From assembly GCF_029439465.1 (NCBI RefSeq), contig NZ_JAROAV010000052.1, positions 56,627 to 120,626 of the forward strand: DNA of 64,000 bases, written 5' to 3'. Origin of the DNA: Luteipulveratus flavus (GTDB lineage: Bacteria; Actinomycetota; Actinomycetes; Actinomycetales; Dermatophilaceae). Shown one piece after another: positions 18,901 to 28,826 of this stretch (within the stretch, counting starts at the first letter, position 1; the number at the start of each line of letters is the position of its first letter). The translations under genes were made by a program, and so were the position numbers. The notes under the pieces were generated by a model, which ran no database searches, had not been told where the DNA came from, and worked only from the letters and a program-made list of their open reading frames with translations.

Positions 18901-18906
18901 AATCTA
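18901..18906 (-). promoter_or_regulatory. candidate -10 box for the riboswitch-gcvP transcript
   Basis: TAGATT on the minus strand lies 15-20 nt upstream of the riboswitch and downstream of the terminator of the preceding MerR gene, as expected for a dedicated gcvP promoter. No convincing -35 was found at 16-18 nt. Confidence 0.4.
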
Positions 18907-18921
18907 CCAGTGAGCGACCAG

Positions 18922-18947
18922 GTGGGCTCGCGCGACGGCGAGCCCAC
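18922..18947 (-). terminator. terminator after the MerR regulator gene
   Basis: A perfect 10-bp stem (GTGGGCTCGC/GCGAGCCCAC) with a 6-nt loop lies 29 bp beyond the MerR stop. It insulates the gcvP riboswitch unit from upstream transcription. No U-tract. Confidence 0.65.
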
Positions 18948-18976
18948 ACCGCAGCACCGGGACCGGCGAACCAGCA

Positions 18977-19564
18977 CTATCCGGCGCTGCGCTGCTCCCG
19001 CCGCAGCCGCAGCTCGTCACCGGGGTGCGGTGCCGGCGCCTCTGCGTCGGGACGCTCGCTCGGCAGCTCGGCCAGGCTGCCCTCGACCTCGCGCCACACC
19101 GAGCCCACCGCGATGCCGAACACGCCCTGGCCGCCGCGCATGAGATCGATGACCTCGTCGTCGGAGGTGCACTCGTACACCGTCGCGCCGTCGGACATCA
19201 GCGTGATGCCGGCGAGGTCGGAGACACCGCGGTCGCGCAGCGCCGACACCGCTGTACGGATCTGCTGGAGCGAGACGCCGGTGTCGAGCAACCGCTTGAC
19301 GATCTTGAGCACCAGGATGTCGCGGAAGCTGTACAACCGCTGGTGGCCCGAGCCGGAGGGGTTGCGCACCGACGGCTCGAGCAGGCCCGTACGGGCCCAG
19401 TAGTCGAGCTGGCGGTAGGTGACGCCCGCCGCGCGGCAGGCGGCCGGGCCGCGGTAGCCGACCGAGTCGGACAGCGCCTCCGGTACACCCTCGGTGAACA
19501 GTGCTTCCTGCCGGGGCGCCGGAGTCGTCGACTCCGCAGATCGCACTTCGCCCGTCGTGCCCAC
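18977..19564 (-). CDS. MerR-family transcriptional regulator (Rv1830/ResR-like)
   Basis: 195-residue DNA-binding regulator. The winged-helix MerR domain spans about residues 36-105: GYRGPAACRAAGVTYRQLDYWARTGLLEPSVR, then HQRLYSFRDILVLKIVKRLLDTGVSLQQI. A C-terminal domain (GVFGIAVGSVWREVEGSL) has no metal-binding cysteines. Position beside the bifunctional nuclease and gcvP makes it the counterpart of M. tuberculosis Rv1830, a regulator linked to growth and drug tolerance; that transfer is by synteny and domain. GTG 19564 has GGAGG upstream, and a good promoter lies at 19628-19656. Autoregulation is possible but not shown. Confidence 0.85.
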   Translation of the reverse strand: MGTTGEVRSAESTTPAPRQEALFTEGVPEALSDSVGYRGPAACRAAGVTYRQLDYWARTGLLEPSVRNPSGSGHQRLYSFRDILVLKIVKRLLDTGVSLQQIRTAVSALRDRGVSDLAGITLMSDGATVYECTSDDEVIDLMRGGQGVFGIAVGSVWREVEGSLAELPSERPDAEAPAPHPGDELRLRREQRSAG

Positions 19565-19627
19565 GACAACCTCCGAATGACTCGTCCGCGTTCAAGGACG
19601 ACATGCCGACCAGGTGACTTCACGATG

Positions 19628-19656
19628 ACGCTATTCCGGGGGTCGGCCGGGGTCAA
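19628..19656 (-). promoter_or_regulatory. promoter of the MerR regulator gene
   Basis: On the minus strand TTGACC (19656-19651) and TAGCGT (19633-19628) are separated by exactly 17 nt. This is one of the best sigma-70-like pairs in the window. Further upstream, at about 19708-19724, an AT-richer TCAACCTAAACTCAAGA element is a candidate regulator site. Confidence 0.6.
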
Positions 19657-19747
19657 CGACCACCGGCACCGACGGTCGGCGTGTCGCGCGCCGCCCGTGA
19701 CAAGTCTTGAGTTTAGGTTGACGGTGAGGTCGGGTCCAGTACCCCGG

Positions 19748-20254
19748 TCACGTGTCGGTCGGACCGCTCGTCTCGTCCGGCGGAGCCTCGAAGTCCTCGG
19801 CCGAGACCTGGTCGAGGAACTCGCGGAACCGCTCGACCTCGTCCTCCTCCTCGACGGGGACGACCACGCCCACCTCGGCCAGGATCGCCTCGTCCACCAG
19901 GATCGGGACGTGAGCGCGCAGGGCGACCGCGATGGCGTCCGAGGAACGGGAGCTGATCCGCGTGTTGCCGTCGACCACGAGCTCGGCGTAGAAGACCTGC
20001 TCCTCCATCTTGGTGATCCGGACCTCGGTGAGGCGGTGCCCCAGCCCGGTCAGCAGATCGACCAGCAGGTCGTGGGTCAACGGCCGGGGCGGCGTCACGC
20101 CCTGCTGGGCGTACGCGATCGCCGTGGCCTCGGGGGCACCGATCCAGATCGGGACGTGCCGCTCACCGCCGCGCTCGCGCAGCAGCACGATCGGGTTGTT
20201 GGTCGGCATCTCGACCCGGACACCCATCACGTCGACCTCTTTCACGCCTCCCAC
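19748..20254 (-). CDS. bifunctional nuclease family protein (DUF151)
   Basis: 168-residue protein of the BFN/DUF151 family, described in plants and bacteria as dual DNase/RNase, with function in bacteria unsettled. Family marks are GVRVEMPTNNPIVLLRE near the start, RHVPIWIGAPEATAIA, RPLTHDLLVDLL, and ISSRSSDAIAVALR. The C-terminal 35 residues are acidic and likely flexible. The start is uncertain: GTG 20254 is given, but the internal ATG at 20227 has AAGAGG 8 nt upstream and may be used. It matches Rv1829 in gene order, between the two MerR genes. Confidence 0.85.
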   Translation of the reverse strand: MGGVKEVDVMGVRVEMPTNNPIVLLRERGGERHVPIWIGAPEATAIAYAQQGVTPPRPLTHDLLVDLLTGLGHRLTEVRITKMEEQVFYAELVVDGNTRISSRSSDAIAVALRAHVPILVDEAILAEVGVVVPVEEEDEVERFREFLDQVSAEDFEAPPDETSGPTDT

Positions 20255-20272
20255 GCTACCCGGTCGGCGCGA

Positions 20273-20965
20273 CTACGTTCGGCCCTCCTGCAGGCCCGCG
20301 CGTACGAGGGCGACGTGCAGGGTCAGGCAGCGCGCGAGGACGTCGGCGCGCTTGGCGCCGTCGGACCCGGCCGTCTGCTCGACGAGGCCGATCTCGCGGT
20401 CGGCCGCGAGCCGGAACGCGCGCAGGTGGCGGCCGCTCACGCCGTACGCCGCCAGTGCCTCGGCCGCCCGCGCCACCGTCAGGTCGGCCTCCCCGAAGTA
20501 CCCCTCGGCGTCGGCGGTGATCAGGTGGAAGGTCTCCAGCTCGGTGACCTGGGACGGGGCCAGCCCGCTTCCGTCGGAGAGCTCGGCGCGGGTGAGGCGC
20601 AGCCGGCGCAGCGGGGTCGACAGGTCGTCCGCCGACGGCAGGTCGTCGTCCCCCACCGGCGGCGGCACCGCGGGGAGCCCGCCGGAGGGACCCTCCTCCG
20701 GCGGCAGCCCACGGTCGAACGCATCGAGGGCGTCGCGGATGACCCGCAGCGGCCAGAAGCGGTCCCGCTGTGCCGTCAGCACGAAGCGGAGCCGTTCGAT
20801 GTCGCGCTCGGAGTACTCGCGGTAGCCCGAGTCGCGACGCTGCGGAGAGACGAGGCCCTCGGTGTCCAGGAAGCGCACCTTGGAGACGGTCAGGTCCGGG
20901 AAGTCGGACCGGAGGCGTTCCAGCACGGCACCGATCGTCAGACCGCGGCCGCTGGGCGAGGTCAC
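20273..20965 (-). CDS. ftsR: MerR-family regulator, FtsR-like
   Basis: 230-residue MerR-type regulator. Residues 9-80 form the DNA-binding domain (LTIGAVLERLRSDFPDLTVSKVRFLDTEGLVSPQRRDSGYREYSERDIERLRFVLT). A linker rich in Pro/Gly/Glu (about 88-125) and a second helical domain with LTRAELSDGSGL follow. It lies immediately downstream of the FHA protein gene, overlapping its stop by 4 bp (ATGA), exactly as Corynebacterium glutamicum FtsR follows odhI; FtsR activates ftsZ there. That function is inferred from family and position. Mycobacterial counterpart: Rv1828. Confidence 0.85.
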   Translation of the reverse strand: MTSPSGRGLTIGAVLERLRSDFPDLTVSKVRFLDTEGLVSPQRRDSGYREYSERDIERLRFVLTAQRDRFWPLRVIRDALDAFDRGLPPEEGPSGGLPAVPPPVGDDDLPSADDLSTPLRRLRLTRAELSDGSGLAPSQVTELETFHLITADAEGYFGEADLTVARAAEALAAYGVSGRHLRAFRLAADREIGLVEQTAGSDGAKRADVLARCLTLHVALVRAGLQEGRT

Positions 20966-21489
20966 GACGCGGGCTGCGCGCTGCCGTAGTAGACGAGGCG
21001 GAACTTGCCGACCATGACCTCGTCACCGGTCCGGAGCGGAGCCGAGTCGACGAGCTGCATGTTGACGTACGTGCCGTTGAGCGAGCCGACGTCCTGGACC
21101 TCGAAGCCTCCACTGGTGCGGCGGAACACCGCGTGCCGGCGGGAGACGGTGACGTCGTCGAGGAAGATGTCGCTGTCAGGGTGCCGACCGGTGCTCACCT
21201 CGTCGGCGTCCAGCAGGAAGCGCGCGCCGGTGTTCGGGCCGCGCAGCGCGATCAGCAGCGCCGTGCCGGGCCGCAGGGCCTCGACGGTGGCCTGGTCGGT
21301 GTTGGACAGACGGGTCTCCCCGTCGGGCACGAACTCCGGGCTGGTCGGCTCGGTGAACTTGGGGATCCTCGCCGTGGTCGCGTCGTCGGCGTAGCTGCCC
21401 TGCGGGCCGCTGGGATCGACCTGGCCGCTGCGCTCGCCCCCGGGAATGTTGTCCCGCTGCGCGCCCGGGTCCTGGTCGGACATGTCCAC
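20962..21489 (-). CDS. garA: FHA-domain protein, GarA/OdhI homologue
   Basis: 175-residue phosphopeptide-binding regulator. The FHA domain occupies about residues 77-168 with GRHPDSDIFLDDVTVSRRHA and DVGSLNGTYVN, nearly identical to GarA/OdhI. In relatives the unphosphorylated protein inhibits 2-oxoglutarate dehydrogenase and glutamate dehydrogenase, and phosphorylation of an N-terminal ETTS motif by PknB/PknG relieves this. Here the 70-residue N-terminus is long and lacks ETTS; the nearest sequence is D-D-A-T-T-A-R near residue 37. Whether this is still a kinase site is open. It is coupled to the ftsR-like gene. Confidence 0.9.
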   Translation of the reverse strand: MDMSDQDPGAQRDNIPGGERSGQVDPSGPQGSYADDATTARIPKFTEPTSPEFVPDGETRLSNTDQATVEALRPGTALLIALRGPNTGARFLLDADEVSTGRHPDSDIFLDDVTVSRRHAVFRRTSGGFEVQDVGSLNGTYVNMQLVDSAPLRTGDEVMVGKFRLVYYGSAQPAS

Positions 21490-21642
21490 CTACCTGTCGT
21501 CGTTCGTCGGTCGAGCAGGTCATCCGCCAGCAGCCGATGACCGGTCGTGGTCCAAGGAGTCACTCTAGGGGACCCCGCGGTCCAGCAGAGCGGAATGCGG
21601 GTGGGCGATGAGCGCACGGACGGGCGCTGCACCGCCGGCGGT

Positions 21643-22032
21643 TCAGCCGAGCGTCGCCTGGTAGGCCTCGGCGTCCATGAGCGCCTCGACCGCGGCCGGG
21701 TCGGAGAGCTTCAGCTCGAACATCCAGCCCTCGGCGTACGGGGCGGTGTTGACCTGCTCGGGCGCGCCGTCCAGGCCCTCGTTGACCGTGACGACCTCGC
21801 CGTCGAGCGGGGAGTACAGGTCGCTGACGGACTTGGTCGACTCGACCTCACCGCAGCTGTCGCCGGCGGTCACGGAGTCGCCGACGGCCGGCAGGCTGAC
21901 GTACACGACGTCGCCGAGTGCGTCCTGGGCGTACGCGGTGATCCCCACGCGGACGACACCGTCGCCCTTGTCCGCGACCCACTCGTGATCGTTGGTGTAG
22001 CGCAGGTCAGCCGGGTACTCGAGCTCGCTCAT
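21643..22032 (-). CDS. gcvH: glycine cleavage system H protein
   Basis: 129-residue lipoyl carrier of the glycine cleavage system. The lipoylation lysine is Lys67 in GEVESTKSVSDLYSPLDGEV, the standard H-protein motif; the N-terminal YTNDHEWV and C-terminal EGWMFELKLSD are conserved. It shuttles the aminomethyl group from GcvP to GcvT. AAGGAG lies upstream of the ATG. It is encoded on the minus strand with a 153-bp gap to garA and 47 bp after the DUF881 gene, away from gcvP but in the same conserved locus as in mycobacteria. Confidence 0.96.
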   Translation of the reverse strand: MSELEYPADLRYTNDHEWVADKGDGVVRVGITAYAQDALGDVVYVSLPAVGDSVTAGDSCGEVESTKSVSDLYSPLDGEVVTVNEGLDGAPEQVNTAPYAEGWMFELKLSDPAAVEALMDAEAYQATLG

Positions 22033-22079
22033 GCAATCTCCTTGGTAGTCAGGGGTACTCGTTGTTCAGAGAAGGCGCG

Positions 22080-23792
22080 TCATTTCCCCTGGTCGTCGCG
22101 CTGAGCGTAACGAGCGTCCGAGACGGCCCGCAACGCGGTCACCTCGACGCGGCCCAGCTCGAGAACCGTGGGGTGGGCACCGATCCGTTTGAGCTGCTCG
22201 ACGACCCCGCCGGGGATCGCCATCGCCGTCGACATGGTGTGCGAGTCACCGATCGCGAGGATGGTGTACGGCGCCCGCACGGGCTTGCCGTCGACGACCA
22301 GCGTGCCGTCCTTCGAGGTGCCGAACCAGCTGTCGGCGACGACGCGCGCGTCCCCGATCTGGATCGCCTCGGCGCCGGCGCCGCGCAGCTCCTGAACGGT
22401 GTCGAGCAGGTTCGCGGCGATCATCGCCCGGTCGGGGTCGTTGACGACGATCTTGATGCCCGGCCCGGTGGCCTTGACCGTGCCGGCGAGGATGCCCAGC
22501 GAGGCGAGCCGGTCACGCGCGGCGCTCAGGGCGGCCCCGTCGTTGTCCCCCGACTTCAGGCCGTCGCGGGTACGGGTCAGGTCACGAACGTCCTTGTCGA
22601 GGCGGCTGGACTGGTTGTTGACGTTGGCGAGCAGGGACACCAGGTCGGACTGCCGCAGGTTCTCCAGGCCCGAGGTGCGGGTCTGGCGCACCTGGGTCAC
22701 CGTGGCGAACCCGAGGGCCAGCGCGAGCAGGGCGGCCAGCAGGTTGCCCTTGGTCAGCCGGGGCATCGCCATCCGGCCGAGCCGCCCCCAGGCCGAGGGC
22801 TCGCTCTCGTCGGCCGGTACCGAGCGGGCCGGCACGGTGTCGCTCGGCCCTCTGTCGCTCGGCTCGACGCGAGGCGGCTCCGCGGGCTCCGGTCTCGACG
22901 GCGGTACGTCGTCGGCACGCGCGTCTGTCGCGGGCTGGGCGGCCGTCGCTGCGGACGGGACCGCGGTCGCACCATTGCCCGGTCGGGCGGGCAGCTCGGC
23001 GCGGACCGGCGTCCGGGCGTCCGGGGGCTGCTGCGGCTCGTGCTCCGGCGTCGGCTCCCCCGACCGTGCCGCCGGGTGGGGGTACGTCGCCTCCTGGGTC
23101 CTGTCAGCGTCCTCGGCCTCCGCTGTGACGGGCGCGCCCGGACGTACGTCGGCGGGCTCCTCGACAGCCGGCGCCACCGCCTCGTCGCTCGGCGCCGACG
23201 AGGTGGGCTCGACTCGCTTGTCGTCCGCGGCACCGCCGGCCGGGGGGTCGACCCGGTCCGGACCGTCGTGACCAGGGACGGGGTCGACGGCTGGACCGGG
23301 CTCGTCGGCAGCGGCCGACTCGGTCGGTCGCTCGGACGGGACACCGGATCGCTCAGCCGGCTCGCTCGGACCCGCGCTCGCAGCGGGACGGTCCGCTGGT
23401 GCGAGGTCCCCGTCGGAGTCCGGAACCGGCGACTCGGCCGCCGGTGTCGCCTCAGCGGTGTCGGCCGGGCGCTCGTCGGCTCGTTCGGGCGCGGGCGTCC
23501 GGTCGGAGTGGTCGTCCGGTCCAGCAGCCTGCGCAGGCGCGTCCGCGTCGGTGGCGTCGTCCGCCCGCTCGGCGGACGACGGCTCGGTGCCGGGCGACGG
23601 CGCCGTGGTCATCTCGTCGGGCTCGACCGACGAGGCGTCGGTCGTCGGCGGCACGCTCTCGCCGTCTCCCGGCTCGGTGACCGCGGCCGCCTCGTCGGCG
23701 GGCGGGGTGGTGCGGTCGGTGGCTGACGGCGGCGCCCCGGCCGGCGACTGAGCACGGCGTCGCAGGTGGGGGCGCTTCTTACGGCTGGGCAT
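22080..23792 (-). CDS. DUF881 membrane protein with long disordered N-terminal region
   Basis: 570-residue protein. Residues 1-343 are extremely rich in Pro, Ala, Glu, Asp, Ser and Thr with no visible domain, so they are probably disordered and, by the positive-inside rule at the TM, cytoplasmic. A membrane helix lies near 350-366 (LLAALLALALGFATV). Beyond it come a coiled-coil stretch and the DUF881 domain at about 400-565, with KATGPGIKIVVND, LRGAGAEAIQIGDARVVADSWFG and APYTILAIGD. DUF881 proteins resemble FtsL/YlxW-type envelope proteins; function unknown. It follows sbp after 5 bp. Confidence 0.82.
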   Translation of the reverse strand: MPSRKKRPHLRRRAQSPAGAPPSATDRTTPPADEAAAVTEPGDGESVPPTTDASSVEPDEMTTAPSPGTEPSSAERADDATDADAPAQAAGPDDHSDRTPAPERADERPADTAEATPAAESPVPDSDGDLAPADRPAASAGPSEPAERSGVPSERPTESAAADEPGPAVDPVPGHDGPDRVDPPAGGAADDKRVEPTSSAPSDEAVAPAVEEPADVRPGAPVTAEAEDADRTQEATYPHPAARSGEPTPEHEPQQPPDARTPVRAELPARPGNGATAVPSAATAAQPATDARADDVPPSRPEPAEPPRVEPSDRGPSDTVPARSVPADESEPSAWGRLGRMAMPRLTKGNLLAALLALALGFATVTQVRQTRTSGLENLRQSDLVSLLANVNNQSSRLDKDVRDLTRTRDGLKSGDNDGAALSAARDRLASLGILAGTVKATGPGIKIVVNDPDRAMIAANLLDTVQELRGAGAEAIQIGDARVVADSWFGTSKDGTLVVDGKPVRAPYTILAIGDSHTMSTAMAIPGGVVEQLKRIGAHPTVLELGRVEVTALRAVSDARYAQRDDQGK

Positions 23793-23797
23793 GAGGA

Positions 23798-24130
23798 TCA
23801 GGCCTTGAAGAGGTGACGACGGATGGAGGCGACGTTGCTGAAGATGCGCAGGCCGAGCACGACGACCACACCGGTCGACAGCTGCGAGCCGACGCCGAGC
23901 TGGTCGCCGAGGAACACGATGAGCGCGGCGACGACCACGTTGGACAGGAAGGAGACGACGAAGACCTTGTCGTCGAAGATGCCGTCCAGGACAGCCCGCA
24001 GCGCACCGAAGATGGCGTCGAGAGCAGCGATGACCGCGATGGGCAGGTACGGCTGGAGCCCGACCGGAACCTCCGGGTGGAGGAACAGGCCGGCGACCAG
24101 TCCGATGACGAGTCCGGCGGCGGGGATCAC
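23798..24130 (-). CDS. sbp: small basic protein Sbp (DUF1290)
   Basis: 110-residue integral membrane protein with three hydrophobic segments (about 3-20, 27-48 and 57-98) and family pattern IAVIAALDAIFGALRAVLDGIFDDKVFVVSFLSN. It ends with a basic tail (RRHLFKA). Homologues occur next to DUF881 genes in actinobacteria and next to ftsAZ in Firmicutes, so a role in division or envelope assembly is suspected but unproven. The ATG overlaps the preceding DUF881 stop by 4 bp, so translation is coupled. Confidence 0.85.
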   Translation of the reverse strand: MIPAAGLVIGLVAGLFLHPEVPVGLQPYLPIAVIAALDAIFGALRAVLDGIFDDKVFVVSFLSNVVVAALIVFLGDQLGVGSQLSTGVVVVLGLRIFSNVASIRRHLFKA

Positions 24131-25032
24131 GGGGTCTCCTTCTGGGTGGACGTCGACCCTGTCGCGGTCTTCGTCGATGCGGTGCGGGCGTACTGCAGGA
24201 CGGACGAGGACGACGCCGGCACGCTGAGCCTGTCAGCGTCGTCCATCTTCACGCGGATGTCGATCTGGGAGGGCAGCGCCTTCAGGTAGTCACCGGAGGG
24301 GCCTTCCTCGAACCGCTTGCGCATGCCGCCGGGCTCGCCGATGGCCGACACGACGTACGGGCGGGCGATCGGACGGAAGTCGATCGTGATGGCCGGCCCG
24401 GCGAAGCGGATCGACGAGGTGGACGTGAGGCGCTGGCCGTTGATCGAGATCGCCTCGGCGCCGGCCTGCCAGAACCCGTTGGTGAGGATCTGCAGGTCGC
24501 TGGAGGTGATGGAGCTCTCCTCCTCGCTGTTGGACTGCTCGTCGGCGTCCGGGTTGGACGGTGCGTCGTCGAGGGTGAGCTTGACGCCCGGACCGTGCAC
24601 CGCCACCGCGCCGGAGGCGAGCTCGACGCGCTCGAGCTGCTCGGCGACGCTGACCCCACTCCCCTGGTCCAGCACCCGGCGCTGCGCGTCGCTGATCTCG
24701 TGCTGCAGGTCGGAGATGGTGCGGGTCTTGCCGTCGATGGCCTTCTGCTGGCCGTGGATCTGGTCGACCAGCTGCTGTCGCTGACGGTCGGCGGCGTCCT
24801 GTGGCAGGCGCAGCGTCTGGGCCGCAGCGATGAGGAGCAGGCCGATCAGCACGCAGGTGACGATCACCAGCGGGCTGCGCAGCCCGCCGGACCTCGCGGG
24901 GCCGCCGGATGCCGCCCGACGGTCGGCGGCGGCCTGGTAGCCCGGGTCGAGCGGGTGCTCCATGAGGTCGGTGAGCAACGACATGCTCGAACCGACACGA
25001 CGTGGGGAGCTCGAGCCGGATGGCTCGTTCAT
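24127..25032 (-). CDS. DUF881 membrane protein
   Basis: 301-residue single-pass protein. A short cytoplasmic N-terminus (1-52), a membrane helix at about 54-73, a coiled coil near 78-110 (QQLVDQIHGQQKAIDGKTRTISDLQHEI), then the DUF881 domain with VAVHGPGVKLTLDD, WQAGAEAISINGQRLTSTSSIRF and ARPYVVSAIGEP. It is a paralogue of the longer DUF881 protein two genes on; the pair flanks Sbp. Coupled by 4-bp overlaps on both sides (with the phosphatidyltransferase gene before and sbp after). Function unknown; an envelope complex with Sbp is a reasonable guess. Confidence 0.85.
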   Translation of the reverse strand: MNEPSGSSSPRRVGSSMSLLTDLMEHPLDPGYQAAADRRAASGGPARSGGLRSPLVIVTCVLIGLLLIAAAQTLRLPQDAADRQRQQLVDQIHGQQKAIDGKTRTISDLQHEISDAQRRVLDQGSGVSVAEQLERVELASGAVAVHGPGVKLTLDDAPSNPDADEQSNSEEESSITSSDLQILTNGFWQAGAEAISINGQRLTSTSSIRFAGPAITIDFRPIARPYVVSAIGEPGGMRKRFEEGPSGDYLKALPSQIDIRVKMDDADRLSVPASSSSVLQYARTASTKTATGSTSTQKETP

Positions 25033-25637
25033 GCAGAGACCGCCTTCTTGTGCTTGACCATGCCCCGGATCTGGGCGGCGTACATGACCGCGGCCAACCA
25101 GTAGAGGCCGGTGCCCCACCAGGCGAACGCCCAGCCCATCGGGCGGGCGATGTCGGCCACTACCGAACCACCTTCGGCGAGCAGAAGCAGCGGGAACGCG
25201 TAAATCAGGTTGAACGTCGCGGCCTTGCCCACGAAGTGGACGGGCGGGATCGCCAGCTGGTGACGGCGCAACGACGGACCGAGCGCCAGGACGAACAGCT
25301 CGCGCGAGAGCAGGACGGCGACGAGCCACCACGGGATGATGTCCCGCCAGGCGAGCCCGAGCAGCGTCGAGAGGATGTAGAGGCGGTCCGCGATCGGGTC
25401 GAGCAGCTGCCCGAGGCGGGAGATCAGGCCGTACCGCCGGGCGATCTTGCCGTCCAGGTAGTCGGTGACGCCGGAGAGCGCGAGCACGATGAGCGCGGCG
25501 GTGTCGTGCTCGGTCAGGATGAGCCACAGGAAGACCGGAACGCCCACGAGCCGGAGCATCGACAGCGCGTTGGGCACCGTCCACACGCGCCCGCTCACCA
25601 CCGGCTCGCGCGCGGCCCCGGTCCCCGTCTCCGTCAC
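25029..25637 (-). CDS. CDP-alcohol phosphatidyltransferase (PgsA2-like)
   Basis: 202-residue membrane enzyme of phospholipid synthesis. The full CDP-alcohol phosphatidyltransferase motif D-x2-D-G-x2-A-R-x8-G-x3-D-x3-D is present with Asp59, Asp62, Gly63, Ala66, Arg67, Gly76, Asp80 and Asp84, and several hydrophobic helices follow. In M. tuberculosis the same position holds pgsA2 (Rv1822), annotated as phosphatidylglycerophosphate synthase; a cardiolipin-synthase role is also possible for this subgroup. Acceptor not decided by sequence. The GTG start overlaps the fdhD stop by 4 bp (GTGA). Confidence 0.88.
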   Translation of the reverse strand: MTETGTGAAREPVVSGRVWTVPNALSMLRLVGVPVFLWLILTEHDTAALIVLALSGVTDYLDGKIARRYGLISRLGQLLDPIADRLYILSTLLGLAWRDIIPWWLVAVLLSRELFVLALGPSLRRHQLAIPPVHFVGKAATFNLIYAFPLLLLAEGGSVVADIARPMGWAFAWWGTGLYWLAAVMYAAQIRGMVKHKKAVSA

Positions 25638-26475
25638 GGGGACGATGCTAGGCGGTGCGGGTGTGAGTAGACGTTGAGGGACCGCCTGCGCACGAACCCC
25701 GCCAGAGTGATACCGAGCTCGTCCGCTGCGGCGACCGCCAGCTCGGACGGCGCCGAGATCGTCGCCAGCACGCCGACCCCGCTCATGGCGGCCTTCTGGA
25801 CGATCTCGAAGGACGCCCGGGAGGAGACAACCAGGACCAGGTCGCGCACGTCCATCTCCTCCAGCACCGCCCACCCGAGCACCTTGTCGACGGCGTTGTG
25901 CCGGCCGACGTCCTCCCGGACCACGACCGGCTCGCCGCCGGTGGTGAACAGCCCCGCCGCGTGCGTCCCGCCCGTACGGGAGAACACCGTCTGCTCCTCG
26001 CGCAGGGCGTCCGGCAGCCTGACCAGGACCGCCGGGGCGAGGCCACCCGCCCGGTCGGGGTCCAGCGGGCCCGGCAGGCTCTGCCGGATGGCGTCGATGG
26101 ACGTCTTTCCGCACAGACCGCACCCGCTGTGCATCACCAGGCCACGCTGCGTCGAGACGGGCAGCCCGCGCTGCCCGAGGAGGGCCACCTCGATGACGTT
26201 GTAGGTGTTGACCTGCAGGCCCTGCTCGTCCTGGACCGCGCCGACGCAGTAGCGCGCGCTGGTGACGTCGTCCTTGCTGGCGATGACGCCCTCGGAGCGC
26301 AGCAGCCCGTGCACCAGCTCCACGTCGTGGCCGGGCATCCGCATCGTGACGGTGAGGACCTCGCCGTCGACCCGGATCTCCAGCGGCTCCTCCACGACCA
26401 GCGTGTCGGGCCGGCGCCGCTCTCCCCCGTCCAGGTCGATCCGCAGCACCGGGCGGCGCGTCGTGACCCGTCCCA

Positions 26476-26476
<1 letters not shown>
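25634..26476 (-). CDS. fdhD: formate dehydrogenase accessory sulfurtransferase FdhD
   Basis: 280-residue FdhD, which binds the molybdopterin cofactor and hands sulfur from IscS to it before insertion into formate dehydrogenase. The conserved HSGCGLCGK gives Cys119 and Cys122; REDVGRHNAVDKVLG and VVSSRASFEIVQKAAMSGV are family hallmarks. Its ATG shares one base with the stop of the oxidoreductase gene (TGATG), so the enzyme and its maturase are made together. At its 3' end it overlaps the phosphatidyltransferase start by 4 bp, linking it to the cell-envelope genes. Confidence 0.93.
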
Positions 26477-28788
<2,312 letters not shown>

Positions 28789-28826
28789 GCCTGCCAGTAT
28801 GTCCGCGCCATCGGGAGGGAGACAGG

